A stretch of DNA of 12,184 nt from Leyella stercorea (GTDB lineage Bacteria > Bacteroidota > Bacteroidia > Bacteroidales > Bacteroidaceae). The position numbers were made by a program, and so were the translations under genes. Shown in pieces: positions 1 through 7,700 of the stretch. The DNA lies in assembly GCF_019052365.1 (NCBI RefSeq), contig NZ_JAHQUY010000080.1:1-12184 (forward strand), read 5' to 3'. Within the stretch, counting starts at the first letter, position 1; each line of letters begins with the position of its first letter. Below the pieces are notes generated by a model. That model had not been told where the DNA came from, did not search any database, and saw only the letters and a program-made list of their open reading frames with translations.

Positions 1-2
1 AC

Positions 3-41
3 GACAAGCCCATTGGCAGAATTAAGTATGCACTAAATTAA
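3..41 (+). CDS. Possible 3' end of an upstream gene (partial)
   Basis: The frame starting at position 3 is open from the window edge and reads DKPIGRIKYALN before a TAA stop. The composition looks like a natural protein C-terminus, but twelve residues are too few to assign a family. Another frame (from position 1) is also open for eleven codons, so the choice is uncertain. The next gene starts about 100 bp downstream behind its own promoter-like box, which is consistent with a gene ending here. Confidence 0.3.
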   Translation, partial: DKPIGRIKYALN

Positions 42-95
42 TTCCGCCAACAGGTAATATTAATCAGTTTTTAGCAGATTCTAACTAAAAAAGGA

Positions 96-103
96 TAAAT
101 TTG
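96..103 (+). promoter_or_regulatory. Candidate promoter -7 box of the carboxylesterase gene
   Basis: TAAATTTG matches the Bacteroidetes -7 consensus TAnnTTTG exactly, 36 bp upstream of the carboxylesterase start codon. A T-run at 68-72 lies about where the -33 TTTG element would be, but is not an exact match. The same eight bases, followed by GCA, recur upstream of susC at 4725. The transcription start would be near position 110. Confidence 0.5.
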
Positions 104-139
104 CAGATTGTAACCAAATAACATCAAAATCTAAAAAAT

Positions 140-1744
140 ATGAGAAAATCATTTCTTACATTCGTGCTTACACTGCTCGCAGGAGCATTGTTCGCACAGC
201 AACCCGCAAGAGTAAATGTTGCGGAAGGCACACTCGAAGGCGTCAACGAGTCGGGCGTAAAGACATTCAAGGGCGTTCCGTTTGCTGCTCCGCCCGTGGG
301 CGACCTCCGCTGGAAGGCTCCGCAGCCCGTAGAAAAGTGGCAGGGCGTGCGACAGGCAAAGGAGTTCGGACCCAACCCTATGCAGGAGAATATATTCGGC
401 GACATGAACTTCGGCACGAAGAAGATGAGCGAAGACTGTCTGTATCTCAATATCTGGACACCGGCAAAGGACATGAACGAGCATCTGCCTGTTCTTATCT
501 ACTTCAACGGCGGCGGACTGATAGCTGGCAGCGGCAGCGAACCGCGCTATGCCGGCGACGCTATGGCTCGCAAGGGCATCATCTCCGTTACAGCCAACTA
601 TCGCGAGGGCATCTTCGGCTTCTTCACCCACCCGCAGCTCTCCAAGGAGACCGCATACAAAGGCTCGGGCAACTACGGTCTGCTCGACCAGGTGGCTGCC
701 ATCAAATGGGTTAAGGACAACATTGCCGCTTTCGGCGGCGACCCCGAGCGCATTACTATCGTAGGCGAGTCGGCTGGTTCTATGTCCGTCAGCGCTCTCA
801 TGGCTTCGCCTTTGTGCCAGGGACTGTTCGCCCAGGCTATGGGTTCGAGCGGTTCGGTGATTGGAATGAAGAAGGTGAACACGCTGAAAGAGGCTGAGGC
901 ACGAGGCGTGGAGATGGCAAAGAAGATAGGCTGCAAGAACTTAAAGGAGTTGCGCGCCATGCCGGCTGAGGAACTTATGAAGAAGGCTGGCAGAAGTGGC
1001 GTCACTGTATACAACGTAGACGGCTATTTCTGGACAAAGCAGCCTTACGATGTGTTCGCCAATGGCGAGCAGACCAAGGTGCCGCTGCTCATCGGCGGCA
1101 ACAATCTGGAGGCGAACGCCATGTATATCCTCGGCAACAAACCGGCAACCGTTGAGAACCTGAAGGCTGCGGCACGCAACATCTTTGGCGACGCTACCGA
1201 CGAGCTTTTCAAGCTCTACGGACTCAACACCGACGCCGACGTAACCGGACAGCCGGGCAACGAACTCGGCGGCGACTGCTTCCTCGACTACTCTACATGG
1301 AAGTGGGGCAACATGCACAAGCTCACCAGCGGACAGCCCGTTTACCGCTACCGCTACTGCCATCCGCGTCCCGACATGCTGCTGAAGGACAAGGTGGCTG
1401 GTCTTGCGGGCGGCGTTCAGGACAAGACCGACGACACGCCTGCCGCTCCGCGTGCTACCGGCGCCGTTCACTCTGCCGACATCGAGTATGCTATGGGCAC
1501 ACTGCCCACCAACCGCGTATTCGACTGGCAGCCTGAAGACTACGTCGTTTCGGACATCTTCAGCAACTACTACGTCAACTTCGTGAAGACCGGCAACCCG
1601 AACGGACTCGGACTCGTCGACTGGCCTACAACCAACGGCAAGAGCGTAGCTCCTGTGCTGCAGATCGACGTGAACACGTTCGTAAAGGAAGACCCGAACA
1701 TGGAGAAGCGCTACGAACTTATGGATAAGCTGTTCTGGAAGTAG
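140..1744 (+). CDS. Secreted type-B carboxylesterase (alpha/beta hydrolase)
   Basis: This 534-residue protein belongs to the carboxylesterase type B family, serine hydrolases that cleave ester bonds. An N-terminal signal peptide (about residues 1-19, cut near ALFAQ|Q) sends it to the periplasm or outside. Family landmarks are in order: the FKGVPFAAPPVGDLRW start, EDCLYLNIW at 98-106, the oxyanion-hole stretch NGGG at 123-126, NYREGIFGFF near 153-162, and the nucleophile elbow GESAG with Ser211. The likely acid is Glu324 (GGNNLE) and the likely base His444 (GAVHSADIEY). Length fits the family. The residue before GGG is Asn where His is usual. The gene has its own promoter and terminator, so it is probably monocistronic. 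Its substrate cannot be read from sequence; acyl groups on plant polysaccharides are one possibility. A role in glucan use is not shown. Confidence 0.9.
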   Translation: MRKSFLTFVLTLLAGALFAQQPARVNVAEGTLEGVNESGVKTFKGVPFAAPPVGDLRWKAPQPVEKWQGVRQAKEFGPNPMQENIFGDMNFGTKKMSEDCLYLNIWTPAKDMNEHLPVLIYFNGGGLIAGSGSEPRYAGDAMARKGIISVTANYREGIFGFFTHPQLSKETAYKGSGNYGLLDQVAAIKWVKDNIAAFGGDPERITIVGESAGSMSVSALMASPLCQGLFAQAMGSSGSVIGMKKVNTLKEAEARGVEMAKKIGCKNLKELRAMPAEELMKKAGRSGVTVYNVDGYFWTKQPYDVFANGEQTKVPLLIGGNNLEANAMYILGNKPATVENLKAAARNIFGDATDELFKLYGLNTDADVTGQPGNELGGDCFLDYSTWKWGNMHKLTSGQPVYRYRYCHPRPDMLLKDKVAGLAGGVQDKTDDTPAAPRATGAVHSADIEYAMGTLPTNRVFDWQPEDYVVSDIFSNYYVNFVKTGNPNGLGLVDWPTTNGKSVAPVLQIDVNTFVKEDPNMEKRYELMDKLFWK

Positions 1745-1778
1745 AACTCCGCATATAAAAGAATATCACAGACCGCAT

Positions 1779-1844
1779 AAAACAGCAAGAACCACATTGT
1801 CTGCTCTGAAGAGAAGCAAGATAATGTCGTTCTTGCTGTTTTTT
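1779..1844 (+). terminator. Rho-independent terminator of the carboxylesterase gene
   Basis: A perfect 14-bp inverted repeat pairs 1779-1792 (AAAACAGCAAGAAC) with 1829-1842 (GTTCTTGCTGTTTT) and runs straight into a T-run. The 36-nt loop region can pair further (ACATT at 1794 with AATGT at 1823). It begins 35 bp after the carboxylesterase stop codon. The mirror-image A-run on the left arm means it could also work weakly on the minus strand, although no minus-strand gene is seen nearby. Confidence 0.8.
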
Positions 1845-1896
1845 GGTTGGTGCACTTGAATTTTGGTTGGTGCACTTGAGACAAGTGCACCCCCTA
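1841..1896. repeat. Intergenic palindromic repeat, copy 1, with a 20-bp tandem duplication
   Basis: Two adjacent 20-bp units (1841-1860 and 1861-1880, differing only at the last base) each end in GGTTGGTGCACTTGA. The second unit forms a perfect hairpin: GGTGCACTTG (1869-1878), loop AGA, CAAGTGCACC (1882-1891). The right end, GAGACAAGTGCACCCCCTA (1878-1896), is identical over 19 bp to 12064-12082 at the other end of the locus. It sits in the gap after the esterase terminator. It looks like a dispersed repeat family rather than a gene-specific regulator. Confidence 0.7.
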
Positions 1897-1908
1897 CAAG
1901 TACCCTTA

Positions 1909-1922
1909 TGCAAACGTTTTCA
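1909..1922. promoter_or_regulatory. LacI-family operator upstream of the regulator gene
   Basis: TGCAAACGTTTTCA is a near-palindrome centred on CG and fits the general LacI/CcpA-type operator pattern TGNAANCGNTNNCA at every fixed position. Its core AAACGTTT recurs in a second palindrome upstream of susC (4655-4672). The centre lies 62 bp upstream of the candidate -7 box of the regulator gene, suggesting autoregulation. Binding is inferred from sequence only. Confidence 0.6.
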
Positions 1923-1977
1923 CAACATAAAAAAAATTCTGCGAGCCGCTCATGCGCCCTATTTTAAAATAATGTGA

Positions 1978-1985
1978 TAACTTTG
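1978..1985 (+). promoter_or_regulatory. Candidate promoter -7 box of the regulator-transporter unit
   Basis: TAACTTTG matches the Bacteroidetes -7 consensus TAnnTTTG, 27 bp upstream of the LacI-family start codon. The expected -33 region is AT-rich (around 1955-1967) but has no exact TTTG. The start of transcription would be near 1992, leaving a leader of roughly 20 nt. Confidence 0.5.
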
Positions 1986-2012
1986 TATCGTAATTAAAAA
2001 CCAATCAAACGA

Positions 2013-3041
2013 ATGTCTGAACTGCAACCAACCACGATGAAGGATATAGCCGAGCATTTCGGTGTGTCCATAGCCACTGTGTCGCGTGCGCTCAACGGCA
2101 GCGAACGCGTCAGTGAGGAGAAGCGCAAGCTTATCTGCGAGTATGCTCATGAGCACAACTTCTATCCGAACGACATCGCCAAGTCGCTGCGCAACTCTCA
2201 CAAGCAGCCGGTGAAGGTGATTGGCGTCATCGTGCCCGAGTTCACCCATTATTATTTCTCCACCATTCTCAACGGCATTGAGGACGCTGCGTCTAAGCGC
2301 GGCTACCGCATCATCGCCACAACATCACGTGAGCAGTACGACCGCGAGGTGCAGCTCTGCCAGATGTTCGAGGCTCATCAGGTGTGCGGCGTCATCGTGT
2401 CGCAGGCTAAGGAGACGCAGGACTACGCCCACTTCCAGTCGCTCATCGACCGCGGCATACCGCTCGTGTTCTACGACCGCATCTGCACGGGTGTAGACGC
2501 AAGCCGTGTGGTAGTTGACGACTATCAGGGTGCGTTCATCGCCGTGACGCATCTCATCGAGACGGGCTGCCGCCGCATCGCCTTCTACGGCATGAAGGGC
2601 AAGACGGCGCTCGGACAGAACCGCTACAACGGCTATCACGACGCCCTGCTGAAGGCTGGCATACAGCCCGACGAGTCGCTGGTGTTCGTCTGCGACAACC
2701 GCGAAGACGCCGAGCGCATCACGCCCGACGTGCTGCGCCGCGAAGACCGCCCCGATGCGTTCTTCTGCGTGAACGATGACACGGCTATCGGCGTAATGTA
2801 CACGGCTAAGCACAACGGATTCCGCGTGCCCGACGACGTCTCGGTATGCGGATTCACCAACGGCGAGCGCGCCATCGCCTGCGACCCGCAGCTCACTACC
2901 GTAGAGCAGCGCGGAACGAAGGTTGGCGAAGAGGCAGCCACCATACTCATGGACAAGGTGGAGGGCATCACGCCGCGCGACCATATAGAGAAGCGCGTCG
3001 TAAGAACAAGGCTCGTCGTGAGAGAGAGCACGAAGAGCTAA
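2013..3041 (+). CDS. LacI-family transcriptional regulator
   Basis: This 342-residue protein is a full-length LacI/GalR-family DNA-binding regulator. The helix-turn-helix covers about residues 7-31 (TTMKDIAEHFGVSIATVSRALNG), followed by the hinge helix PNDIAKSLR at 52-60, whose leucine normally wedges into a central CG step of the operator. The periplasmic-binding-protein-like sensor domain runs from about residue 68 to the end; candidate ligand contacts are FYDR (153-156), VDD (168-170), Arg204 and NDD (254-256). Two CG-centred palindromes in the window (1909-1922 and 4655-4672) are the obvious targets. It lies directly upstream of the MFS sugar transporter on the same strand, probably co-transcribed. 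LacI+MFS pairs next to susCD are known from Bacteroidetes alpha-glucan loci, where they take the place of the SusR regulator of Bacteroides thetaiotaomicron. The effector (maltose or a related sugar) is inferred. Confidence 0.9.
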   Translation: MSELQPTTMKDIAEHFGVSIATVSRALNGSERVSEEKRKLICEYAHEHNFYPNDIAKSLRNSHKQPVKVIGVIVPEFTHYYFSTILNGIEDAASKRGYRIIATTSREQYDREVQLCQMFEAHQVCGVIVSQAKETQDYAHFQSLIDRGIPLVFYDRICTGVDASRVVVDDYQGAFIAVTHLIETGCRRIAFYGMKGKTALGQNRYNGYHDALLKAGIQPDESLVFVCDNREDAERITPDVLRREDRPDAFFCVNDDTAIGVMYTAKHNGFRVPDDVSVCGFTNGERAIACDPQLTTVEQRGTKVGEEAATILMDKVEGITPRDHIEKRVVRTRLVVRESTKS

Positions 3042-3103
3042 GAAGGCTTAGCTCCTAAAGAGGCCTAAGAAGGCTTAGTTCGGCCTAAGCGCACCCTAAG
3101 AAG
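3038..3103 (+). repeat. Iterated CTAAG repeat with small hairpins between regulator and transporter genes
   Basis: CTAAGAAGGCTTAG occurs twice exactly (3038-3051, overlapping the regulator's stop codon, and 3065-3078). Two shorter copies follow: CCTAAG at 3084 and CCTAAGAAG at 3095. Each long copy can fold on itself (CTAAG/CTTAG), and GCTTAG (3073-3078) can alternatively pair with CTAAGC (3085-3090). There is no T-run, so it is not a standard terminator. It may affect mRNA stability or translation between the two genes. Confidence 0.6.
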
Positions 3104-3126
3104 AAAAACCAAAAAACCAAATAACA

Positions 3127-4425
3127 ATGAAACCAAAACCAAACCTAAGTTTCTGGAAACTGTGGAACCTCAGTTTCGGATTCTTCGGCGTACAGATTGC
3201 GTACGCCCTGCAGAGCGCTAACATCTCGCGCATCTTCGCCACACTTGGTGCCGACCCGCATAGCCTCAGCTACTTCTGGATACTGCCGCCGCTCATGGGC
3301 ATCCTCGTGCAGCCCATCATCGGCACACTCAGCGACCGCACATGGTGTCGCTTCGGACGCCGCATTCCCTATCTCTTTATCGGCGCATCGGTAGCTGTAG
3401 CCGTGATGTGCCTGCTGCCAAACTCCGGTTCGTTCGGCATGGCGGTCGGCGCGGCAATGGTGTTCGGCCTCATCTCGCTGATGTTCCTCGACACGAGCAT
3501 CAACATGGCGATGCAACCGTTCAAGATGCTCGTGGGCGACATGGTTAACGAGAAGCAGAAGTCGCTCGCCTACTCCATACAGTCGTTCCTCTGCAACGCC
3601 GGATCTATCGTGGGCTACCTCTTCCCCTATTTCTTCACAGCCATCGGCATAGCCAACGAGGCAGAGAAGGGCGTCATACCCGACTCCGTAATCTACTCGT
3701 TCTACATCGGCGCCGCTATACTCATCCTCTGCGTCATCTACACCACACTGAAGGTGAAGGAGTGGAACCCGCAGGAGTACGCCGAGTACAACGAGGCGAA
3801 GCCCGAGGAGGACGAAGGCAAAGCCAACTGGATTGAACTGCTGCGCAACGCTCCGTCGATGTTCTGGAAGGTGGGCGCCGTGCAGTTCTTCTGCTGGACA
3901 GCATTCATGTTCATGTGGACATACACCAACGGCACCATCGCCGACACCGTATGGAACACCACCGACACCGCATCGAAGGGCTATCAAGAGGCAGGCAACT
4001 GGGTTGGCGTGATGTTCTGCTGGCAGGCTATCGGCTCTGTACTGTGGGCAATGGCTCTGCCGCGCTTCAAGAACGAGAAGGCGGCTTACGCGCTGAGCCT
4101 TGTCATCGGCGCCGTGGGCTTCGCTCTCGTGCCGTTCGTGCACGACCAGAACCTGCTCGCTGTGCCGTTCATGCTCATCGGTTGCGCATGGGCTGCGATG
4201 CTCGCCATGCCGTTCGCCTTCGTAACGAACGCTCTTGAGGGCTACGGACACAAGGGCGCTTACCTCGGACTCTTCAACGGCACTATCTGCATACCGCAGA
4301 TCATCGCTGCGGCGTGCGGCGGTACGCTGCTCTCGATGGTAGGCTCGGTGCAGAGCAACATGATGCTCGTGGCTGCGGCGTCGCTCGTGCTGGGCGCCCT
4401 GTGCGTGGCCCGCATCAAAAAATAA
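3127..4425 (+). CDS. MFS sugar transporter, SLC45/GPH-like (probable maltose/maltodextrin permease)
   Basis: This 432-residue integral inner-membrane protein has the length and hydrophobic pattern of a twelve-helix major facilitator. The loop between helices 2 and 3 carries GTLSDRTWCRFGRRIPYL (66-83), the motif typical of the sucrose/maltose proton symporter (SLC45/GPH) group, and DTSINMAMQPFKMLVGDM (122-139) is another conserved stretch of that group. An acidic cytoplasmic loop (about 208-238, EAKPEEDEGK) divides the two six-helix halves. It follows the LacI-family gene by 85 bp and precedes susC by 369 bp. In comparable Bacteroidetes loci such proteins import maltose or maltodextrins from the periplasm, using the proton gradient. 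The family call is firm; the substrate is inferred from the neighbouring sus genes. Confidence 0.85.
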   Translation: MKPKPNLSFWKLWNLSFGFFGVQIAYALQSANISRIFATLGADPHSLSYFWILPPLMGILVQPIIGTLSDRTWCRFGRRIPYLFIGASVAVAVMCLLPNSGSFGMAVGAAMVFGLISLMFLDTSINMAMQPFKMLVGDMVNEKQKSLAYSIQSFLCNAGSIVGYLFPYFFTAIGIANEAEKGVIPDSVIYSFYIGAAILILCVIYTTLKVKEWNPQEYAEYNEAKPEEDEGKANWIELLRNAPSMFWKVGAVQFFCWTAFMFMWTYTNGTIADTVWNTTDTASKGYQEAGNWVGVMFCWQAIGSVLWAMALPRFKNEKAAYALSLVIGAVGFALVPFVHDQNLLAVPFMLIGCAWAAMLAMPFAFVTNALEGYGHKGAYLGLFNGTICIPQIIAAACGGTLLSMVGSVQSNMMLVAAASLVLGALCVARIKK

Positions 4426-4505
4426 CGCAGTGGTATCCTTGCCACCGCAACACCCTCAAACCATTGTTAATCACATACACATCAGTCCTTAATTGATAGC
4501 GATCT

Positions 4506-4601
4506 GTCATCGTGCAGCGAACGCCGCCCGATCGGATTCCGTACGCCGTCCAATCGGATTGCGTACGCCGTCCGATCGGATCGCGTACACTGCACGATGA
4601 C
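4506..4601. repeat. Three 22-bp near-palindromic tandem repeats inside a 12-bp inverted repeat
   Basis: GTCATCGTGCAG (4506-4517) and CTGCACGATGAC (4590-4601) are perfect reverse complements. Between them lie three head-to-tail 22-bp units (4521-4542, 4543-4564, 4565-4586), differing from each other at 2-3 positions. Each begins ACGCCG, has a central ATCGGA and ends CGT. Unit 3 matches its own reverse complement at 18 of 22 positions, around a central GATC. The right arm runs into TTTTATTAT, so the transcript could fold into one long hairpin that ends the regulator-transporter mRNA. It could also be a small mobile or regulatory element. It is clearly more GC-rich than its AT-rich surroundings. 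Confidence 0.75.
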
Positions 4602-4654
4602 TTTTATTATGATTCAAATTTCTTTATTTAATACTTTTGACACGCCATCTTGCT

Positions 4655-4672
4655 TGCGTAAACGTTTACACA
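4655..4672. promoter_or_regulatory. LacI-family operator upstream of susC
   Basis: TGCGTAAACGTTTACACA is palindromic about a central CG with a single mismatched pair; the inner 12 bp (GTAAACGTTTAC, 4658-4669) are perfect. The core is shared with the site at 1909-1922. It lies between the tandem-repeat block and the candidate susC promoter boxes, so it is the likely site through which the LacI-family protein controls the sus operon. Confidence 0.65.
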
Positions 4673-4682
4673 CACTATACAT

Positions 4683-4732
4683 TAGATTTGTATTAAAAAA
4701 AGTGCAACGAATTGATATAAATCATAAATTTG
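4683..4732 (+). promoter_or_regulatory. Promoter region of the susCDEF operon (two candidate -7 boxes)
   Basis: Two exact matches to the Bacteroidetes -7 consensus TAnnTTTG occur: TAGATTTG at 4683-4690 and TAAATTTG at 4725-4732. The second is also found, in the form TAAATTTGCA, upstream of the carboxylesterase and is the more likely one, giving a leader of roughly 55 nt. Neither has a clear TTTG at -33. With the first box the operator would overlap the -33 region; with the second it would lie well upstream. Confidence 0.5.
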
Positions 4733-4794
4733 CACATGGAAAGATCCTAATAACGTTTGTAACTAAAAACAATTTATTATAAAATCAAAACTAC

Positions 4795-7700
4795 ATGAAG
4801 AAGCAGGTTAAATTCCCTAATGCCCTCAGAACAGCTACGCTCTCAGCAGGCTTGTTCCTATCGGCAAGCGCCTTTGCACAGCAGGTTGTTGTGAAAGGCA
4901 ACGTAGTAGACGAAACCGGCGAGCCGGTTATCGGTGCTTCCGTCAAGGTTGTAGGCGGTACATTAGGTACTGTTACAGACATCGACGGTAATTTTACTCT
5001 CAATGCCGACAAGAAGTCGACCATTGAAGTTACTTACATCGGCTATGAACCTGTAAAGATGCAGGCCGGCCAGAACCTAACAATCCATCTCAAGAACACT
5101 TCCTCTACACTTAACGAGGTTGTCGTAATCGGTTACGGCGCTGTGAAGAAGTCGGACCTTACCGGTTCGGTTACAGCTCTTAAGCCCGACTCAAAGAACA
5201 AGGGTCTTGTGGTGAACGCTCAGGACATGCTCGCCGGTAAGGTGGCAGGTGTGAACGTTACGTCAAACTCTGGTGAGCCAGGCGTCGGCACACAGATTCG
5301 TATCCGTGGCGGCTCTTCACTGAACGCCAGCAACGACCCACTGATCGTTATCGACGGCGTGCCTATGGACAACAACAAGGTGGGCAACACAGGCTCCAAC
5401 TTGCTTTCTACTATCAACCCGCAGGATATCGAGTCGTTCAACGTCTTGAAGGACGCTTCGGCTACAGCCATCTACGGTTCGCGCGGTTCTAACGGTGTCA
5501 TCATCATCACCACAAAGAAGGGTCACAAGGGTCAGAAGCCGGAGGTAAGCTACTCGGGTTCTGTATCGCTCTCTATGAAGAAGAAGACTCAGGATGTGAT
5601 GAACGGCGACGAGTATCGTGCTTACGTCAAGAGCCTCTTCAACGAGAACGACAATGCCGTTAAGGCTCTCGGTACAGCCAACACCGACTGGCAGGAACTC
5701 ATCTACCGCAAGGCAGTGAGCCACGACCACAACGTAACGGTATCTGGCTCTGTAAAGGACTATCTGCCCTACCGCGTATCTCTCGGCTACACAGGTCAGC
5801 AGGGTATCTTGAAGAACTCTGACTACAACCGCTACACGGCTTCAGTGAACCTCAACCCGTCGTTGCTGAACAACCACCTCAACCTCAACCTCAACGCCAA
5901 GGGCATGTTCTCTAAGGCTAAGAAGGCTGACAATGCTGCCATCGGCAATGCCGTTTCGTTCGACCCGACACAGAGCCCGTACGGATACACATCGCAGCGC
6001 GACCTCGCTATGCTCGGTTCTAACGCACAGCAGACACTGCAGAACTTCGGCGGCTACTTCAACTGGCTTACCGCCGCAGGCGGCTTTGGCGACCCGTCAT
6101 GGGCATTCACACGCTTCAAGGACGCTCCTGCCAACCCGCTCGCTCTGCTCGAACTCGGCAACAAGCAGGAGAAGGTAAGATCGTTCATCGGTTCGGCTGA
6201 CATCGACTATAAGGTGCACGGTTTCGAAGACCTGCGTCTGCACGCTACTCTCGGTCTTGAGGTGGCTAAGGGCACAGAGGACGAGTCGCAGCCTACATCT
6301 TATGCCTCTACATTATATTATGGTGGCATCACAGACAACGAGAACTTCAAGCGCAACGAGCTGCTCAGCCTCTACGCTCAGTATTACAAGGACTTCAGCA
6401 AGAACCACCACTTCGACATCATGGGCGGTTACGAGTACCAGCACTTCTTCTTCCGCTACAACAACTCGTGGATGCAGTACTACCCGCAGACACACCCGGA
6501 ACATGCAGGTGAGGTGTTCAAGGACACTAAGGACTTAGACAAGTACGAGAACTATCTCGTTTCGTTCTTCGGACGCGCCAACTACACACTCATGAACCGC
6601 TACTTCTTCACCGCTACGGTGCGCGACGACGGCTCATCACGCTTCAAGGACCACTGGGGACTCTTCCCGTCATTCGCTTTCGCATGGAACATGAAGGACG
6701 AGAACAACATCAAGGATATCAACTGGCTCTCTGAACTGAAGTTCCGCGCCGGCTACGGTGTGACTGGTCAGCAGGAAGGCATCTCCAACTACATCTGGTT
6801 CAAGCAGTACAAGAAGGGACAGAACTTCGGCCAGTACCCGATTATCGGCGACGGTTCTATCTATACTCCGCTCTACTACAACGACAAACTGAAGTGGGAG
6901 ACCACAACAACGTATAACCTCGGTCTCGACTTCGGTATCTGCAAGCGACTCACCGGTAGCATCGACTGGTACGTACGCAAGACCGAAGACCTTATCAACG
7001 ACGCACCTGTAACTGCACTCGCCGGCTCTGCCGACCGCGGCTTGCAGAACATCGGTTCGTTGAAGAACACCGGTGTTGAGCTTTCGTTGAACTACGTAGC
7101 AGTGAACACCAAGGACTGGTACTGGACGATGAACTACAACCTCACGTACAACCGCAACCGCATCACCGACCTCAACGGCGTGAGCGACAACGGCGACCCT
7201 GTAATGACTGGCGACAACATCGACTCTTCTAACAAGGTGCTCGCTTACCAGACTGGCTACGCTGCCAACTCGTTCTACGTTTACCAGCAGGTTTACGACA
7301 AGAACGGCAAACCGCTTGAGGGCGTAGTAGTAGACCGCAACGGCGACGGCGTCATCTCTGAAGCTGACCGCTATCTCTACAAGAGCTCTATGGCTCCTGT
7401 CACAATGGGCTTCTCTACACGCGTTGAGTGGAAGAACTTCGACCTCGGATTCTCACTCCGTGCAAGCCTCGGCAACTACTTGTACAACAACTTCGAGCAG
7501 GGACAGCGTCTGAAGACTACCAGTGCTGTATGGTGCCAGGACTCTTACTTAGCTAACCGTTCTGTAAGCAGCCTCGGCTGGTTGTCAGACTCTAACACAT
7601 CTAAGCTCTCCGACTACTTCGTACAGAACGCTTCGTTCCTGAAGATGGACAACATCACACTCGGCTACTCGTTCGACCGTCTCTTCAAGAGCGGCTCATG

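Noticed and set aside
2325..2984. A 219-codon minus-strand open frame opposite the LacI-family gene
   Set aside because: The plus-strand frame has a clear helix-turn-helix and sensor domain, while the minus-strand product has no motif.
3145..4251. A 368-codon open frame on the minus strand opposite the MFS gene
   Set aside because: Its translation is rich in His, Glu, Val and Ala without any family motif, and it lies fully inside a well-supported transporter gene. Long antisense frames are expected here because the codon use of the real gene avoids the triplets that would give stops on the other strand.
4506..4601. CRISPR array
   Set aside because: The 22-bp units are directly adjacent with no unique spacers and there are no cas genes in the window.
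4597..4782. A small 61-codon plus-strand open frame in the gap before susC
   Set aside because: It covers the operator and both candidate promoter boxes, its composition is AT-rich with no known motif, and it lacks a plausible leader. I regard it as non-coding.
7333..7368. EF-hand-like loop in SusC as a separate calcium-binding domain
   Set aside because: The DxNxDGxIxxxD pattern is common at this place in SusC-family barrels and is part of an extracellular loop, not an added domain.
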